64,000 nt of DNA, from positions 310,001 to 374,000 of the forward strand of contig JAFTXN010000002.1 in assembly GCA_017461605.1 (NCBI GenBank), read 5' to 3'. The DNA comes from Bacteroidaceae bacterium (GTDB lineage: Bacteria; Bacteroidota; Bacteroidia; Bacteroidales; Bacteroidaceae). Below are positions 8,553-16,793 of this stretch, one piece after another. Position numbers and translations under genes: made by a program. Numbering within the stretch: position 1 is the stretch's first letter; each line of letters starts with the position of its first letter. The notes beneath the pieces are model-generated. The model was not told where the DNA came from, searched no databases, and saw nothing but the letters and a program-made list of their open reading frames with translations.

Positions 8553-8825
8553 TTATTTAAGTTTGTCTTTGAGTGTGTTGCTCGGCTTGAAGCTGAGTGC
8601 CAATTTGGGGGGCACAAGCATGCGCTGCTTGGTGCCGGGTTTCACAACGACACGCTCCATTTTCTTCTTTACTTCGAAGTTGCCAAACCCTTGGACGCTG
8701 AGTGTGCGTCCCTCTTCCAGCTTCTCAGCCAAGTGGGTGGTAAAAGCTTGGGCAAGCTGTTGCGTATCCTTGGTGCTGATGCCCAAGCGTGCCGCCAGGG
8801 CTGTGATAAATTCTTTGTTGTTCAC
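8553..8825 (-). CDS. HU-family DNA-binding protein
   Basis: 90 residues, the normal length for HU/IHF subunits. Shows the basic beta-arm region and the conserved core GRTLSVQGFGNFEVKKK and LALSFKPSNTLKDKL. A small nucleoid protein that bends DNA, acting as homo- or heterodimer. Located between rimO (12 bp upstream) and the HU-TM-LysM gene (13 bp downstream), apparently all in one transcript. Whether it pairs with the HU domain of the downstream chimera is an open and testable idea. Confidence 0.93.
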   Translation of the reverse strand: MNNKEFITALAARLGISTKDTQQLAQAFTTHLAEKLEEGRTLSVQGFGNFEVKKKMERVVVKPGTKQRMLVPPKLALSFKPSNTLKDKLK

Positions 8826-8837
8826 GTTGAATATCTT

Positions 8838-10142
8838 TTAAGCACTGATCACTTCGGCATACAAGTCGTATTCGTCTGCTCCGGTGATGCGTGCTTGGTG
8901 AAAACTTCCGATGGCGAGCGGAGTGCTTGCCGGAATGAGCACTTCGCAATCCACTTCCGGAGAGTCGTGCTCGGTGCGGCCTATGTAGTATTCGCCTTCT
9001 TTTCTGTCGATGATAACTTTGTATTCTCGGCCAACCTTTTCGGCGCAAAGTTCGGCCGAGATTTTTTCCTGCAAGTCCATGAGACGGTCCAGGCGGTTCT
9101 GTTTGGTTTCCTCGGGCACGTTGTCCTCGTAGTGTTCGGCCGCGAATGTGCCCTCTTCTTCGCTGTATGCAAAAGCACCCATGCGGTCGAAGCGGATGGT
9201 ACGTACAAAGTCCATGAGCTCCTCGAAATCCTCCTCCGTTTCACCCGGAAATCCCACCATGAGTGTAGTACGGATGCTGATGCCGGGCACTTCGCGGCGC
9301 ATGGCTTGCAGCAGTTCGATGGTCTCGCGACCGGTGGTGTGGCGTTGCATTCGCGAAAGCACAGAGTCGCTGATGTGTTGCAAGGCAATGTCTATGTAGT
9401 TGCAGACATTGGGACGCTCACGCATCACTCGCAACAGGTCCATCGGGAAATGGTTGGGGTAGGCGTAGTGAAGGCGTATCCATTCCACTCCGGGGATTTC
9501 GGACATTTGTTCAATGAGTTGAGGCAACATCTGATGCTTGTACAGATCTATGCCATAGTAGGTAAGCTCCTGCGCAATGATTTGAAATTCTTTTACCCCC
9601 TGCTGGACCAGTTGTCGAACTTCGTCCAGAATTTCCTCCATGGGTCGGCTGACGTGTCGACCCGTGATGAGCGGAATGGCGCAGTAGGCGCATTGTCGAT
9701 CACAGCCTTCTGAAATTTTGATGTAGGCATAGTGGTCGGGAGTGGTCAGTACGCGTTCGTTGGCGAGGCTTTCCGAAAATTCAGAGTTGAGTTCTTGCAG
9801 GATGGCCGGCCAATCGAATTTACCATAAAACTTGTCAACGGTCGGAATTTCGGCTTTCAGCTCTTCCTTATAGCGCTCCGAGAGGCAGCCCATCACATAG
9901 AGCTGTTTTAATTCGCCTCTTTCCTTTTGGTCGCTCAACTCCAAAATCATGTTGATGCTTTCCTCCTTTGCGTCGCCAATAAATCCGCAAGTGTTCACGA
10001 TGGCTATGTCGCCATGCGTCGCTTCCGGATTGTGGTGGAGTGTGAAGCCGTATTCCTGAAACTGCCGCATGAGATGTTCCGTGTCGACCAGATTTTTTGA
10101 ACATCCCATGGTGATAAGGTCGATGGTGCGTTGCTGTTTCAT
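8838..10142 (-). CDS. rimO: Ribosomal protein S12 methylthiotransferase
   Basis: 434 residues. Radical-SAM enzyme that methylthiolates an aspartate of ribosomal protein uS12. The N-terminal UPF0004 domain has its three cluster cysteines (C14, C52, C86), the radical-SAM CxxxCxxC is CDRQCAYC (147-154), and a C-terminal TRAM domain is present (GREYKVIIDRKEGEYYIGRT). RimO is preferred over the tRNA enzyme MiaB by the short MGCSKN start and overall length. Starts 2 bp after ftsY ends, indicating an operon. Confidence 0.95.
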   Translation of the reverse strand: MKQQRTIDLITMGCSKNLVDTEHLMRQFQEYGFTLHHNPEATHGDIAIVNTCGFIGDAKEESINMILELSDQKERGELKQLYVMGCLSERYKEELKAEIPTVDKFYGKFDWPAILQELNSEFSESLANERVLTTPDHYAYIKISEGCDRQCAYCAIPLITGRHVSRPMEEILDEVRQLVQQGVKEFQIIAQELTYYGIDLYKHQMLPQLIEQMSEIPGVEWIRLHYAYPNHFPMDLLRVMRERPNVCNYIDIALQHISDSVLSRMQRHTTGRETIELLQAMRREVPGISIRTTLMVGFPGETEEDFEELMDFVRTIRFDRMGAFAYSEEEGTFAAEHYEDNVPEETKQNRLDRLMDLQEKISAELCAEKVGREYKVIIDRKEGEYYIGRTEHDSPEVDCEVLIPASTPLAIGSFHQARITGADEYDLYAEVISA

Positions 10143-10144
10143 AT

Positions 10145-11110
10145 TTAGAGTTTGGCGTTGTCGAAGAGCGAGTCTACAAATTCCACGCGGTTGAAAGGTT
10201 GCAGGTCGGTAACCTTTTCACCCAATCCGATGAACCTTACGGGCACCTTGAGTTGGTTGGATATTCCGATAACCACACCGCCTTTAGCTGTTCCGTCGAG
10301 TTTTGTGATGGTCAGAGAGCTTACTTCGGTGGCTTTGATGAACTGCTTGGCTTGCTCGAAGGCGTTCTGACCTGTGGAACCGTCGAGCACGAGCATCACG
10401 TCGTGAGGGGCATCGGGCACCACCTTTTGCATCACTTTCTTAATCTTGGTCAGCTCGTTCATCAAGCCGATTTTGTTGTGCAGGCGGCCGGCGGTATCAA
10501 TCAGCACTACGTCGGCATCATTGGCCTTGGCAGATGAGAGGGTATCGTAGGCTACGCTGGCAGGGTCAGAACCCATCTGCTGTTTGATGACAGGCACGCC
10601 AACGCGCTCGCCCCAAATGCAGAGTTGTTCAACGGCTGCTGCGCGGAATGTGTCGGCAGCACCGAGATAAACCTTCTTGCCGGCAGCTTTGTACATGTGT
10701 GCCAGCTTGCCGATGGTGGTGGTCTTTCCCACGCCGTTCACTCCCACGACCATGATTACATACGGCTTCTTGTCAGCCGGCAGGTCAAAACCTTCTTCGT
10801 CTTTGTTACCGCTGCGAGTGAGCAGAGCCGCAATCTCTTCTTTCAAGATGGTGTGCAGTTCGTTCGTGCCCACATATTTATCACGCGCCACGCGCTGTTC
10901 GATATTCTGAATGATTTCGAGCGTCGTTTCCACGCCTACGTCAGATGTGATGAGTGCTTCTTCCAGGTTGTCGAGCACTTCATCGTCTACCCTTGATTTG
11001 CCGGCCACAGCTCGGGCAATCTTGGAAAATACGCTGGTCTTGGTCTTTTCAAGGCCGGCATCCAGCACTTCTTTTTTCTCTTTCTTTGAGAAGATGTTGA
11101 AAAACGCCAT
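10145..11110 (-). CDS. ftsY: Signal recognition particle receptor FtsY
   Basis: 321 residues. SRP-type GTPase that docks SRP-ribosome complexes at the membrane for cotranslational insertion. NG domain complete: G1 GVNGVGKTTTIGKL, the DTFRAAAVEQL block, G3 DTAGRLHNK and G4 TKLDGTAKGG. The N-terminal acidic A domain of E. coli is absent, as usual in this phylum; only a short basic segment (IFSKKEKKEVLDAG) precedes the N domain. First gene of the ftsY-rimO-HU-HU transcript; a canonical promoter lies about 105 bp upstream. Confidence 0.97.
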   Translation of the reverse strand: MAFFNIFSKKEKKEVLDAGLEKTKTSVFSKIARAVAGKSRVDDEVLDNLEEALITSDVGVETTLEIIQNIEQRVARDKYVGTNELHTILKEEIAALLTRSGNKDEEGFDLPADKKPYVIMVVGVNGVGKTTTIGKLAHMYKAAGKKVYLGAADTFRAAAVEQLCIWGERVGVPVIKQQMGSDPASVAYDTLSSAKANDADVVLIDTAGRLHNKIGLMNELTKIKKVMQKVVPDAPHDVMLVLDGSTGQNAFEQAKQFIKATEVSSLTITKLDGTAKGGVVIGISNQLKVPVRFIGLGEKVTDLQPFNRVEFVDSLFDNAKL

Positions 11111-11216
11111 AATGTGTTGTTTCTATTTCTGAATAAAATAGGGAGTGGCTCGTGGAAGTTTCCGACTTCGTCTCAGGCTTATTCTTAAGTCTTTCGAGCT
11201 CCTGCCACTATTTTTG

Positions 11217-11248
11217 CAAAGATAGTGGAAAGTAAGAGGGGCGACAAA
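11217..11248 (-). promoter_or_regulatory. Promoter of the ftsY-rimO-HU operon
   Basis: Minus-strand TTTG (11245-11248), 20 bp, TATCTTTG (11217-11224). The -7 box is part of a palindrome (CCACTATTTTTGCAAAGATAGTGG, overlapping halves), which also puts a TATTTTTG box on the plus strand, though without a -33 partner there. Confidence 0.7.
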
Positions 11249-11249
11249 C

Positions 11250-11508
11250 AAAACATCTTTTTTTAGTCGGACAAGCCCGTTAGATGTTCTTTGTTGAAAT
11301 TCCGACTTGCTAAAATGCTTCTATCATCTTGCGAATACCGTCTGAAAATCCGAGAATCGCCGAGGTGCAAACCTTGTTGTCATGCCGGTGGATGTGCAGC
11401 GTTTCTTCAAGTAGTGACACCCGATCGCCTCATTGTGGCTCGACGTATAGGTTCTTACAGACGGTGCCTCCGGTTTTTCTCAGGCCCTTTGGCTCAGGCT
11501 TAGGGGAA
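11250..11508. other. Intergenic stretch, possible structured RNA
   Basis: No open frame here looks real. An inverted pair ACCGTCTG (11337-11344) and CAGACGGT (11458-11465) encloses 113 nt that contain weaker pairings, such as AACCT/AGGTT. It could be a small RNA or chance; no convincing promoter is seen for either strand. Confidence 0.25.
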
Positions 11509-11543
11509 AGACAAAAAACCCTCGTCCTTGCGGAGAGGGTTTT
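11509..11543 (-). terminator. Terminator of the rpmB-rpmG-DUF4295 operon
   Basis: AAAACCCTC / GAGGGTTTT stem with an 11-nt loop; the minus-strand 3' side runs into TTTTTT. Confidence 0.75.
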
Positions 11544-11569
11544 GTATGGTTGTTTTGAATTCGTTCAAA

Positions 11570-11728
11570 TTAGTCTTTGAAGAAATCCTTAACGTCTTCG
11601 TTGCGCACCATGCGCTCGTCAAAAACGTAAGCACCGGTCTTGGGGCTCTTCACCATTTTGATAACCTTGGTGTAAGAACGTCCGTCTGTCTTACCGGTTT
11701 GGAGAGTAGCGACTGCTTTCTTTGCCAT
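11570..11728 (-). CDS. DUF4295 family small ribosome-associated protein
   Basis: 52 residues beginning MAKKAVATLQTGKTDGRSYT and ending VRNEDVKDFFKD. A short basic protein specific to Bacteroidetes and found next to rpmG and rpmB, as here (14 bp after rpmG). From memory a member has been seen as an extra large-subunit protein in a Flavobacterium ribosome structure; treat that name and role as likely, not proven by this sequence. ATG 11728, TAA 11570-11572. Confidence 0.85.
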   Translation of the reverse strand: MAKKAVATLQTGKTDGRSYTKVIKMVKSPKTGAYVFDERMVRNEDVKDFFKD

Positions 11729-11742
11729 GTCCTAAAGTGTTA

Positions 11743-11931
11743 TTATTTGATTTCTTTGTGGATTGTCATTCTCTTGAGGATGGGGTTGTACTTCTTCAAC
11801 TCCATACGCTCGGGTGTATTCTTGCGGTTCTTGGTAGTGATGTAGCGAGAAGTTCCGGGCAGACCGCTTTCTTTCATTTCGGTGCACTCCAAGATAACTT
11901 GCACTCTATTACCTTTTGCTTTTTTTGCCAT
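11743..11931 (-). CDS. rpmG: 50S ribosomal protein bL33
   Basis: 62 residues ([18 protein letters not shown]...). Small basic protein of the large subunit near the E site. Only one Cys remains, so it is the zinc-independent (C-minus) form. Conserved [24 protein letters not shown] core. Second gene of the rpmB-rpmG-DUF4295 operon, 10 bp downstream of rpmB. Confidence 0.97.
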   Translation of the reverse strand: MAKKAKGNRVQVILECTEMKESGLPGTSRYITTKNRKNTPERMELKKYNPILKRMTIHKEIK

Positions 11932-11941
11932 GATTCTGAAT

Positions 11942-12202
11942 TTAGCCGATTACTTTAATATCTTTCCAGTCGCAATATCCCTTGGCAACCGCGTTGTTCA
12001 ACGCAGCGTCAAGTCCCAACTTGTTGATTACGCGCAAGCCGGCAGCACTGATCTTAAGGCTGATCCAGCAGTCTTGCTCTACGTAAAAGAATTTTTTTGT
12101 AAACAAGTTCACATTGAAAGTGCGCTTTGTGCGACGCTTAGAGTGCGAAACATTGTTGCCTGTCATGGCTTTTTTTCCTGTAATTTGACAAATCTTAGAC
12201 AT
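11942..12202 (-). CDS. rpmB: 50S ribosomal protein bL28
   Basis: 86 residues ([30 protein letters not shown]...). Structural protein of the large subunit. The paired CxxC zinc motifs of some bL28 proteins are absent (one Cys at position 5 and two later, unpaired), so it is the C-minus form like the neighbouring bL33. First gene of a three-gene ribosomal operon with its own promoter at 12337-12368, giving a leader of about 130 nt that could hold regulation. Confidence 0.97.
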   Translation of the reverse strand: MSKICQITGKKAMTGNNVSHSKRRTKRTFNVNLFTKKFFYVEQDCWISLKISAAGLRVINKLGLDAALNNAVAKGYCDWKDIKVIG

Positions 12203-12336
12203 TGCTTTCGCTTGTTTTAATGTTGAGAAAAGTATAAGCGTTTTTCTTCTGCTGACCGGGGCTTGGTGGTTTGTTGTTGCGTAATCTTGGGGTGGTATTC
12301 AAGCTAACCGGTTCAGCCTACTTTGCTTACGGGGTG

Positions 12337-12368
12337 CAAATTTAGTGCATTAAATGTTATTGGACAAG
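12337..12368 (-). promoter_or_regulatory. Promoter of rpmB-rpmG-DUF4295
   Basis: Minus-strand CTTG (12365-12368), 20 bp, TAAATTTG (12337-12344). It sits in the gap after the cinA-type gene, so the ribosomal genes are independently transcribed. Confidence 0.6.
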
Positions 12369-12392
12369 TTTTTGCGGAGTTTTTCCCGAAAT

Positions 12393-12911
12393 TTATTCCT
12401 TCGGGCCTTCCAAATTCTCTTCCTTGAGAAAATCGCGCAACATCTGCATGGCAGTTTTGGTGGCCGATGCCAGATTTTTGTCGCGGCCGTTGTCTTCTTC
12501 AATCATTTTGGTCACGATTTTTTCGTTCGAACCCACAGCAATCCAGATGGTGCCGACGATAACGCCGCTTTTGCCGTTGTCCGGTCCACCGGGGCCTGCA
12601 TATCCGCTGATGGCCACTGCATAGTCTGTGCCGAAGAGCTTGTTGGCTCCCACCACCATCTGTCGCACCACTTCTTCGCATACGGGCGATTTCTCTTCGA
12701 TGATATCAGCGTCCACATCGAGGAGCTGTTCTTTCACTTCGTCTGCGTAGCATATCAGTCCTCCTTTGAAGTAGTTGGAGCTGCCCGGAACCGCAGTTAT
12801 AACGCTGGCAATGCGTCCGGCGGTGCAGCTCTCGGCCGTACTGAGTGTTTTGTGGTCACGCCACAGCATCTCGTTGATTTCTTTGCTGGCAAGTTTGAGA
12901 TCTAAATCCAT
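12393..12911 (-). CDS. CinA C-terminal family nicotinamide-nucleotide amidase
   Basis: 172 residues, only the CinA C-terminal (PncC) domain without the N-terminal MoaB-like part. The family deamidates nicotinamide mononucleotide to nicotinate mononucleotide in pyridine-nucleotide recycling. Motifs: STAESCTAGRIASVITAVPGSS (Ser/Thr-rich active region) and ISGYAGPGG with DNGKSGVIVGTIWIAV. Lies 76 bp downstream of tsaD in the same direction and may be cotranscribed with map and tsaD. Molecular activity is by family; some homologues are inactive. Confidence 0.88.
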   Translation of the reverse strand: MDLDLKLASKEINEMLWRDHKTLSTAESCTAGRIASVITAVPGSSNYFKGGLICYADEVKEQLLDVDADIIEEKSPVCEEVVRQMVVGANKLFGTDYAVAISGYAGPGGPDNGKSGVIVGTIWIAVGSNEKIVTKMIEEDNGRDKNLASATKTAMQMLRDFLKEENLEGPKE

Positions 12912-12987
12912 AGTCGGTTGTTTTTATTTTTGTTGTCGGTTTTGTTTCTCCTTATATATAATAATGTATACCTCGTGACGACGTTCG

Positions 12988-14025
12988 TCAAATGGAAGTG
13001 CGCGAATAAGCCGGCTTGTCCAGCGGGCAATACTGCCCGTCGATATATTTATAGTAGCCTGTAATGGCAATCATCGCGGCGTTGTCGGTGGTGTAGCTGA
13101 ACTTGGGGATATAGATTTCCCATTTCTTGGCTTTTTGTCGTGCCACGAATGCTTCTCGCAGCGCGGTGTTGGCCGATACGCCCCCCGACAGGGCTACGTG
13201 TCGGATGCCCGTTTGTTTTACGGCCTTCTCCAGTTTTTTCATGAGGATATCCACCACCGTCTTTTCCAGTGATGCAGCCAAGTCCTCCTTGTGTTTCTCG
13301 ATGAAGTCGGGATCTTCCTTTATTTGGTCACGCAGGAAGTAGAGGAACGAGGTCTTCAGTCCGCTGAAGCTGTAGTCGAGTCCCGGAATGTTGGGCTTGC
13401 TGAACGAGTATGCCTCTGCATTTCCCTGACGTGCCAGTCGGTCGATGATAGGTCCTCCGGGGTAGCCAAGTCCCATCACCTTCGAGCATTTGTCCAGCGC
13501 TTCGCCGGCGGCATCATCGATGGTCTGTCCGATGATTTCCTGTTGGTTGTAGGCCGTCACCTTTACGATTTGTGAATTGCCGCCACTCACGAGCAGGCAC
13601 AGGTAGGGGTAGGGCGGCACCGGATGCTCGCTCCCTTCCTCCTGTATGAAGTGGGCAAGGATGTGTCCCTGCAGGTGGTTGGCTTCGATGAGAGGGATGC
13701 CCAGTGAGATGGCCAGTCCTTTAGCGAACGATACCCCCACGAGTAGCGAACCCATCAGACCCGGGCCGAGAGTTACGGCGATGGCCGACAGTTCTTCCTT
13801 GCTGACACCGGCTTTCTTCAGTGACTGATCCACCACCGGAACAATGTTCTGCTGGTGTGCTCGCGAGGCCAATTCCGGCACCACGCCCCCATAAGCCTCG
13901 TGAACGGCTTGTCCGGCCGTAACATTGCTGAGCAGGATGCCGTTCTTCATCACGGCTGCAGAAGTGTCGTCGCAGGACGATTCGATAGCAAGGATGATGA
14001 TATCTTTTTCTTGGGTTGAAGCCAT
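12988..14025 (-). CDS. tsaD: tRNA N6-adenosine threonylcarbamoyltransferase
   Basis: 345 residues. TsaD transfers the threonylcarbamoyl group onto A37 of ANN-decoding tRNAs, working with TsaB and TsaE. ASKHA-fold signatures are complete: AIESSCDDTSAAV near the start, the metal-binding histidines in EANHLQGHILAHF, LLVSGGNSQIV, DDAAGEALDKCSKVMGLGYPGG and ALSGGVSANTALR. The gene follows map by 31 bp, an arrangement suggesting an operon. Confidence 0.97.
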   Translation of the reverse strand: MASTQEKDIIILAIESSCDDTSAAVMKNGILLSNVTAGQAVHEAYGGVVPELASRAHQQNIVPVVDQSLKKAGVSKEELSAIAVTLGPGLMGSLLVGVSFAKGLAISLGIPLIEANHLQGHILAHFIQEEGSEHPVPPYPYLCLLVSGGNSQIVKVTAYNQQEIIGQTIDDAAGEALDKCSKVMGLGYPGGPIIDRLARQGNAEAYSFSKPNIPGLDYSFSGLKTSFLYFLRDQIKEDPDFIEKHKEDLAASLEKTVVDILMKKLEKAVKQTGIRHVALSGGVSANTALREAFVARQKAKKWEIYIPKFSYTTDNAAMIAITGYYKYIDGQYCPLDKPAYSRTSI

Positions 14026-14056
14026 ATGTCAATGGTTGTTAGGTTCTTAAAGAAGT

Positions 14057-14914
14057 TTAGTGAGTCAACACTTCCACACCGTTCTCGGTCATTAGGAAGG
14101 TGTGTTCCCACTGTGCCGACGGGAGTTCGTCTTCGGTAACTACGGTCCATCCGTCTTCTTCGTCCACGAAGACCTCCCAAGTGCCCATGTTGATCATAGG
14201 CTCGATGGTAAACACCATTCCGGGCACGAGCAACATTCCCTTGTGACGCGTGTCGTAGTGTTCCACTTCGGGCTCTTCGTGAAACTCCAGCCCGACGCCA
14301 TGACCGCAGAGGTCGCGCACCACGCTGAAACCATGTTGATGTGCATGGCGAGCAATGGCCTTACCGATTTCGCCCACGAAGTGCCACGGTTTTGCAGCCT
14401 CGGCGCCAATCTCCAGGCACTCCTTTGCCACGCGCACCAGGCGCTCACGGGCAGGGTCGGTCTTACCGATCACGAACATACGCGAAGCGTCGCTATAGTA
14501 GCCATCCAGGATGGTCGAGACATCCACATTGATGATATCGCCCTCCTCCAGTATCTCTTCGTCGGAAGGGATGCCGTGGCAAACCACCTCGTTGATGCTT
14601 GTGCAAACGCTTTTCGGGAAACCCTCATAGTTCAGTGGTGCCGGAATAGCCCCATGGTCGGTTGTGTAGTCGTACACCAATCGGTCGATTTCTGCCGTAC
14701 TCATTCCGGCATGTATTTCCTGAGCAATCAGGTCGAGTACACCGGTATTGATTTCCCCCGAGCGGCGTATGCCTTCTATCTGTTCGGGCGTTTTGATGAG
14801 TTGGCGTGTCGGGACAAGGAATCCCTGGTTCTGAAAGTCAAGGATGCGTTGGTCGAAAGCCGTAGGCACCGGTCCGGCCGGTATATATCGTTTTTTGATT
14901 TTCCGTTTCTGCAT
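14057..14914 (-). CDS. map: Type I methionine aminopeptidase
   Basis: 285 residues from ATG 14914; an in-frame GTG at 14926 would add four residues but leave only about 8 nt of leader. Removes N-terminal Met from nascent proteins in the cytosol. Metal ligands are recognisable: Asp pair in NVDVSTILDGYYSDASRMF, His in GHGVGLEFHEEP, Glu in FTIEPMIN and Glu in WEHTFLM; the substrate His is in VVCHGIPS. The N-terminal extension of about 40 residues (KRKIKKRYIPAGPVPTAFD) is basic and typical of the long Bacteroidales form. Its promoter is part of a repeat element. Confidence 0.95.
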   Translation of the reverse strand: MQKRKIKKRYIPAGPVPTAFDQRILDFQNQGFLVPTRQLIKTPEQIEGIRRSGEINTGVLDLIAQEIHAGMSTAEIDRLVYDYTTDHGAIPAPLNYEGFPKSVCTSINEVVCHGIPSDEEILEEGDIINVDVSTILDGYYSDASRMFVIGKTDPARERLVRVAKECLEIGAEAAKPWHFVGEIGKAIARHAHQHGFSVVRDLCGHGVGLEFHEEPEVEHYDTRHKGMLLVPGMVFTIEPMINMGTWEVFVDEEDGWTVVTEDELPSAQWEHTFLMTENGVEVLTH

Positions 14915-14937
14915 TTTCTTGCTCACATATTTGTGGG

Positions 14938-14968
14938 CAAAGTTAGTGCAAGGCGAGCGCAGAGCAAA
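14938..14968 (-). promoter_or_regulatory. map promoter inside a repeat element
   Basis: Minus-strand TTTG (14965-14968), 19 bp ending in CTCGCCTTGCAC, then TAACTTTG (14938-14945). The spacer and -7 box are identical to those of the promoters at 15059-15090 and 36699-36730. Confidence 0.75.
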
Positions 14969-15058
14969 AGGAAAACGTGTTTTTCTTTTGTTCTGCCGAG
15001 CCGCAGCCTAACTTGGGCGTCAGCCAAAGTGTGCAAGGCGAGCGAAGTGCCAAATTTA

Positions 15059-15090
15059 TTTGGCACTTCGCTCGCCTTGCACTAACTTTG
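15059..15090 (+). promoter_or_regulatory. Promoter of the secreted SUMF1-domain gene
   Basis: TTTG 15059-15062, 20 bp including CTCGCCTTGCAC, TAACTTTG 15083-15090; start codon ATG at 15115. Confidence 0.75.
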
Positions 15091-15114
15091 CTACCACATA
15101 ATAAATCACATACC

Positions 15115-16212
15115 ATGAAACTACGAATTCTTCTCTGCCTTTTTGCCTTCTTCAGCACCTTTGGCGTGTGGGAAGCGAGTGTCAGCGAGTTGTCGGCGCA
15201 AAGCGTTATACAGGGCCCGAAACAGAAGCCGAAACCCAAACCAAAACCCAAACCTCGTCCGGCGAAGCCCAACGTTTACCAACAGCTGATGAATGAGGGT
15301 AAAGCACAATATAACAGACAAGAGTACCAAGCTGCTTTGACTACTTTTCAAAGTGCTCTTGCCAAGTATCCGGCCAAGCAGTCGGAAGTACAGCCCTGGA
15401 TAGACAAGTGTAATCTTAGATTGGCTGAGATTGCACAGCGCGAACGTGAAGTTGCAGAGCAGAGAAGAGCACGCGAGGAGGCAGCACGTCGGGAAAGAGA
15501 GGAGAGTGAAAAGAAGAGGCAAATTCTCAATCGCTTGGTAGCCAACATGGTCTATGTTGAGGGTGGTACATTTACTATGGGTGCTACGAAGGAGCAGAAG
15601 CGTAAGGCAAGAGACGATGAGAAGCCCGCTCACCAAGTAACGCTGAGCAGTTTCTACATTGGTAAGTACGAAGTGACACAAGCCGAATGGGAAGCCGTGA
15701 TGGGCAGCAATCCATCATGTCTCAAAGGTGCAAATCTGCCTGTGGAGAGTGTGAGCTGGTACGATTGTCAGGAATTCATCCGCAAGCTGAACGAACTGAC
15801 GGGTAAGCAGTTCCGATTGCCCACCGAAGCCGAATGGGAGTATGCCGCACGTGGCGGGAATAAATCAGGAGGCTATAAGTATGCCGGCGGAAATGATGTT
15901 GATAATGTGGCATGGTATTTGGACAACAGCGACTTCGAGACCCACCCCGTCGGAACGAAGCGTGGTAACGAACTCGGGCTTTACGATATGTCGGGTAACG
16001 TAAAAGAATGGTGTCAGGAATGGTATGGCAGTTACAGCAGTGATTCTCAGACGAATCCCACCGGTCCTGCAACAGGCAGCCTTCGTGTGTTGCGTGGGGG
16101 CAGTTGGCTCGATGATGCGAGGTATTGCCGCCTCTCTTACCGCTCCGACTTCGGCCCCGACCTCAGGTACGTCTGTAACGGGCTGCGCCTTGCTCTCCCC
16201 AATTTACAATGA
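15115..16212 (+). CDS. Secreted TPR-like / SUMF1 (FGE-sulfatase) domain protein
   Basis: 365 residues from ATG 15115, just downstream of a canonical promoter. A signal peptide (about 1-28, ending LSAQS) is followed by a Lys-Pro repeat (KPKPKPKPKPRP), a TPR-like helix pair (GKAQYNRQEYQAALTTFQSAL), a charged coiled coil rich in Arg/Glu, and a SUMF1 domain from about residue 143 to the end (GGTFTMGA, ITEVTQ-like YEVTQAEWEAVMG, LPTEAEWEYAARGG, LRGGSW). Of the two active-site cysteines of true formylglycine-generating enzymes, the second aligns (ARYC) but the first aligns with Asp, so a sulfatase-activating role is doubtful; a binding or structural role is likelier. Its last 120 bp closely match the gene at 24429. 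Confidence 0.85.
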   Translation: MKLRILLCLFAFFSTFGVWEASVSELSAQSVIQGPKQKPKPKPKPKPRPAKPNVYQQLMNEGKAQYNRQEYQAALTTFQSALAKYPAKQSEVQPWIDKCNLRLAEIAQREREVAEQRRAREEAARREREESEKKRQILNRLVANMVYVEGGTFTMGATKEQKRKARDDEKPAHQVTLSSFYIGKYEVTQAEWEAVMGSNPSCLKGANLPVESVSWYDCQEFIRKLNELTGKQFRLPTEAEWEYAARGGNKSGGYKYAGGNDVDNVAWYLDNSDFETHPVGTKRGNELGLYDMSGNVKEWCQEWYGSYSSDSQTNPTGPATGSLRVLRGGSWLDDARYCRLSYRSDFGPDLRYVCNGLRLALPNLQ

Positions 16213-16350
16213 AGACCTTCTAAGGAGAAAAAGGCGAACGAAGAACGCCCGAAAGTACTCGGCCGGCCGACAGAAGAGGGGCGAGAGCCTCAAGCCACGC
16301 CCCGACAAGGAGGCCGGCCGCCGGCGAAAATATCAAGAAACGAAATTGCG

Positions 16351-16378
16351 ATGCCACCCCGGCCGGGTGGCATTTTTT
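16351..16378 (+). terminator. Terminator after the SUMF1-domain gene
   Basis: ATGCCACCC / GGGTGGCAT stem (16351-16373) followed by TTTTTT. Confidence 0.85.
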
Positions 16379-16604
16379 ATATATGGTGGAGGGTGGTAGG
16401 CAGGGCACGTCGAAATCTTGCTTTAGCTCCGCAAGATTTACTCTTTGGCTTGCGGCTGCTTTTCGTGTGGGGCGCGAAAACTTTTTCCTTGGGTGACGAT
16501 GGTAGCTGCGTGTGCCGAGAAATTTTTCTCGCGGCCCGAGATTCTTCTTTCGTGGGAGAAGAAAGTTGCCGTTGGCTTGCTTTTTCTCTTTTTGCAGCTG
16601 TCAT
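16379..16604. other. Non-coding stretch with small hairpins
   Basis: No gene is supported. It contains a 9-bp stem AAATCTTGC / GCAAGATTT around 16410-16438 and further short inverted pairs such as TTCTTCT/AGAAGAA near 16541-16563, before the first of three palindromic elements. Confidence 0.35.
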
Positions 16605-16759
16605 CTGTTCATACCTCCTCCGCTTCGCTCGTCCTCCTACTTTAGGAGGACAGCCCCGTCCGGGTGGCTGTCCTCCGGCCTGTTCTCAGCGTTCGGGCTG
16701 TCCGGATGGGGCTTCGCCCCTGAGGCTGGGGAGATGCCCGTAGGGCAGAGGGGTATGAA
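16605..16759 (+). repeat. Dispersed palindromic element, copy 2
   Basis: Begins GTTCATACCTCCTCCGC and ends GCAGAGGGGTATGAAA, imperfect inverted termini. Internal blocks GTCCTCCTACTTTAGGAGGA (a small palindrome), CAGCCCCGTCCGG and GTCCGGATGGGGCTTCGCCCC. Confidence 0.8.
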
Positions 16760-16793
16760 AAGATCGCATTACTTTTTCCGTATTCATTTTCCG

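Larger units (their letters stand above)
14938..15090. repeat. Promoter-carrying repeat, divergent copy (map / SUMF1)
   Basis: Three CTCGCCTTGCAC blocks: two read leftward (14946-14957 and 15031-15042) and one rightward (15071-15082). On the minus strand the order block - GGCTGACGCC - AAGTTAGGCTGCGGCTCGG - AAAAGAAAAAC - block - TAACTTTG matches the copies at 36.4-36.7 and 50.4-50.5 kb. At 15031-15082 the blocks form a perfect 25-bp inverted repeat with a 2-nt centre. Confidence 0.8.

Noticed and set aside
7848..9713. 621-codon open frame on the plus strand
   Set aside because: It is antisense to the HU-TM-LysM gene, the HU gene and rimO, all with clear motifs. The predicted protein is Ser/Val-rich low complexity from the linker's complement.
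15115..16212. Active formylglycine-generating enzyme
   Set aside because: Only one of the two active-site cysteines aligns (Asp at the other), and no sulfatase gene is nearby.
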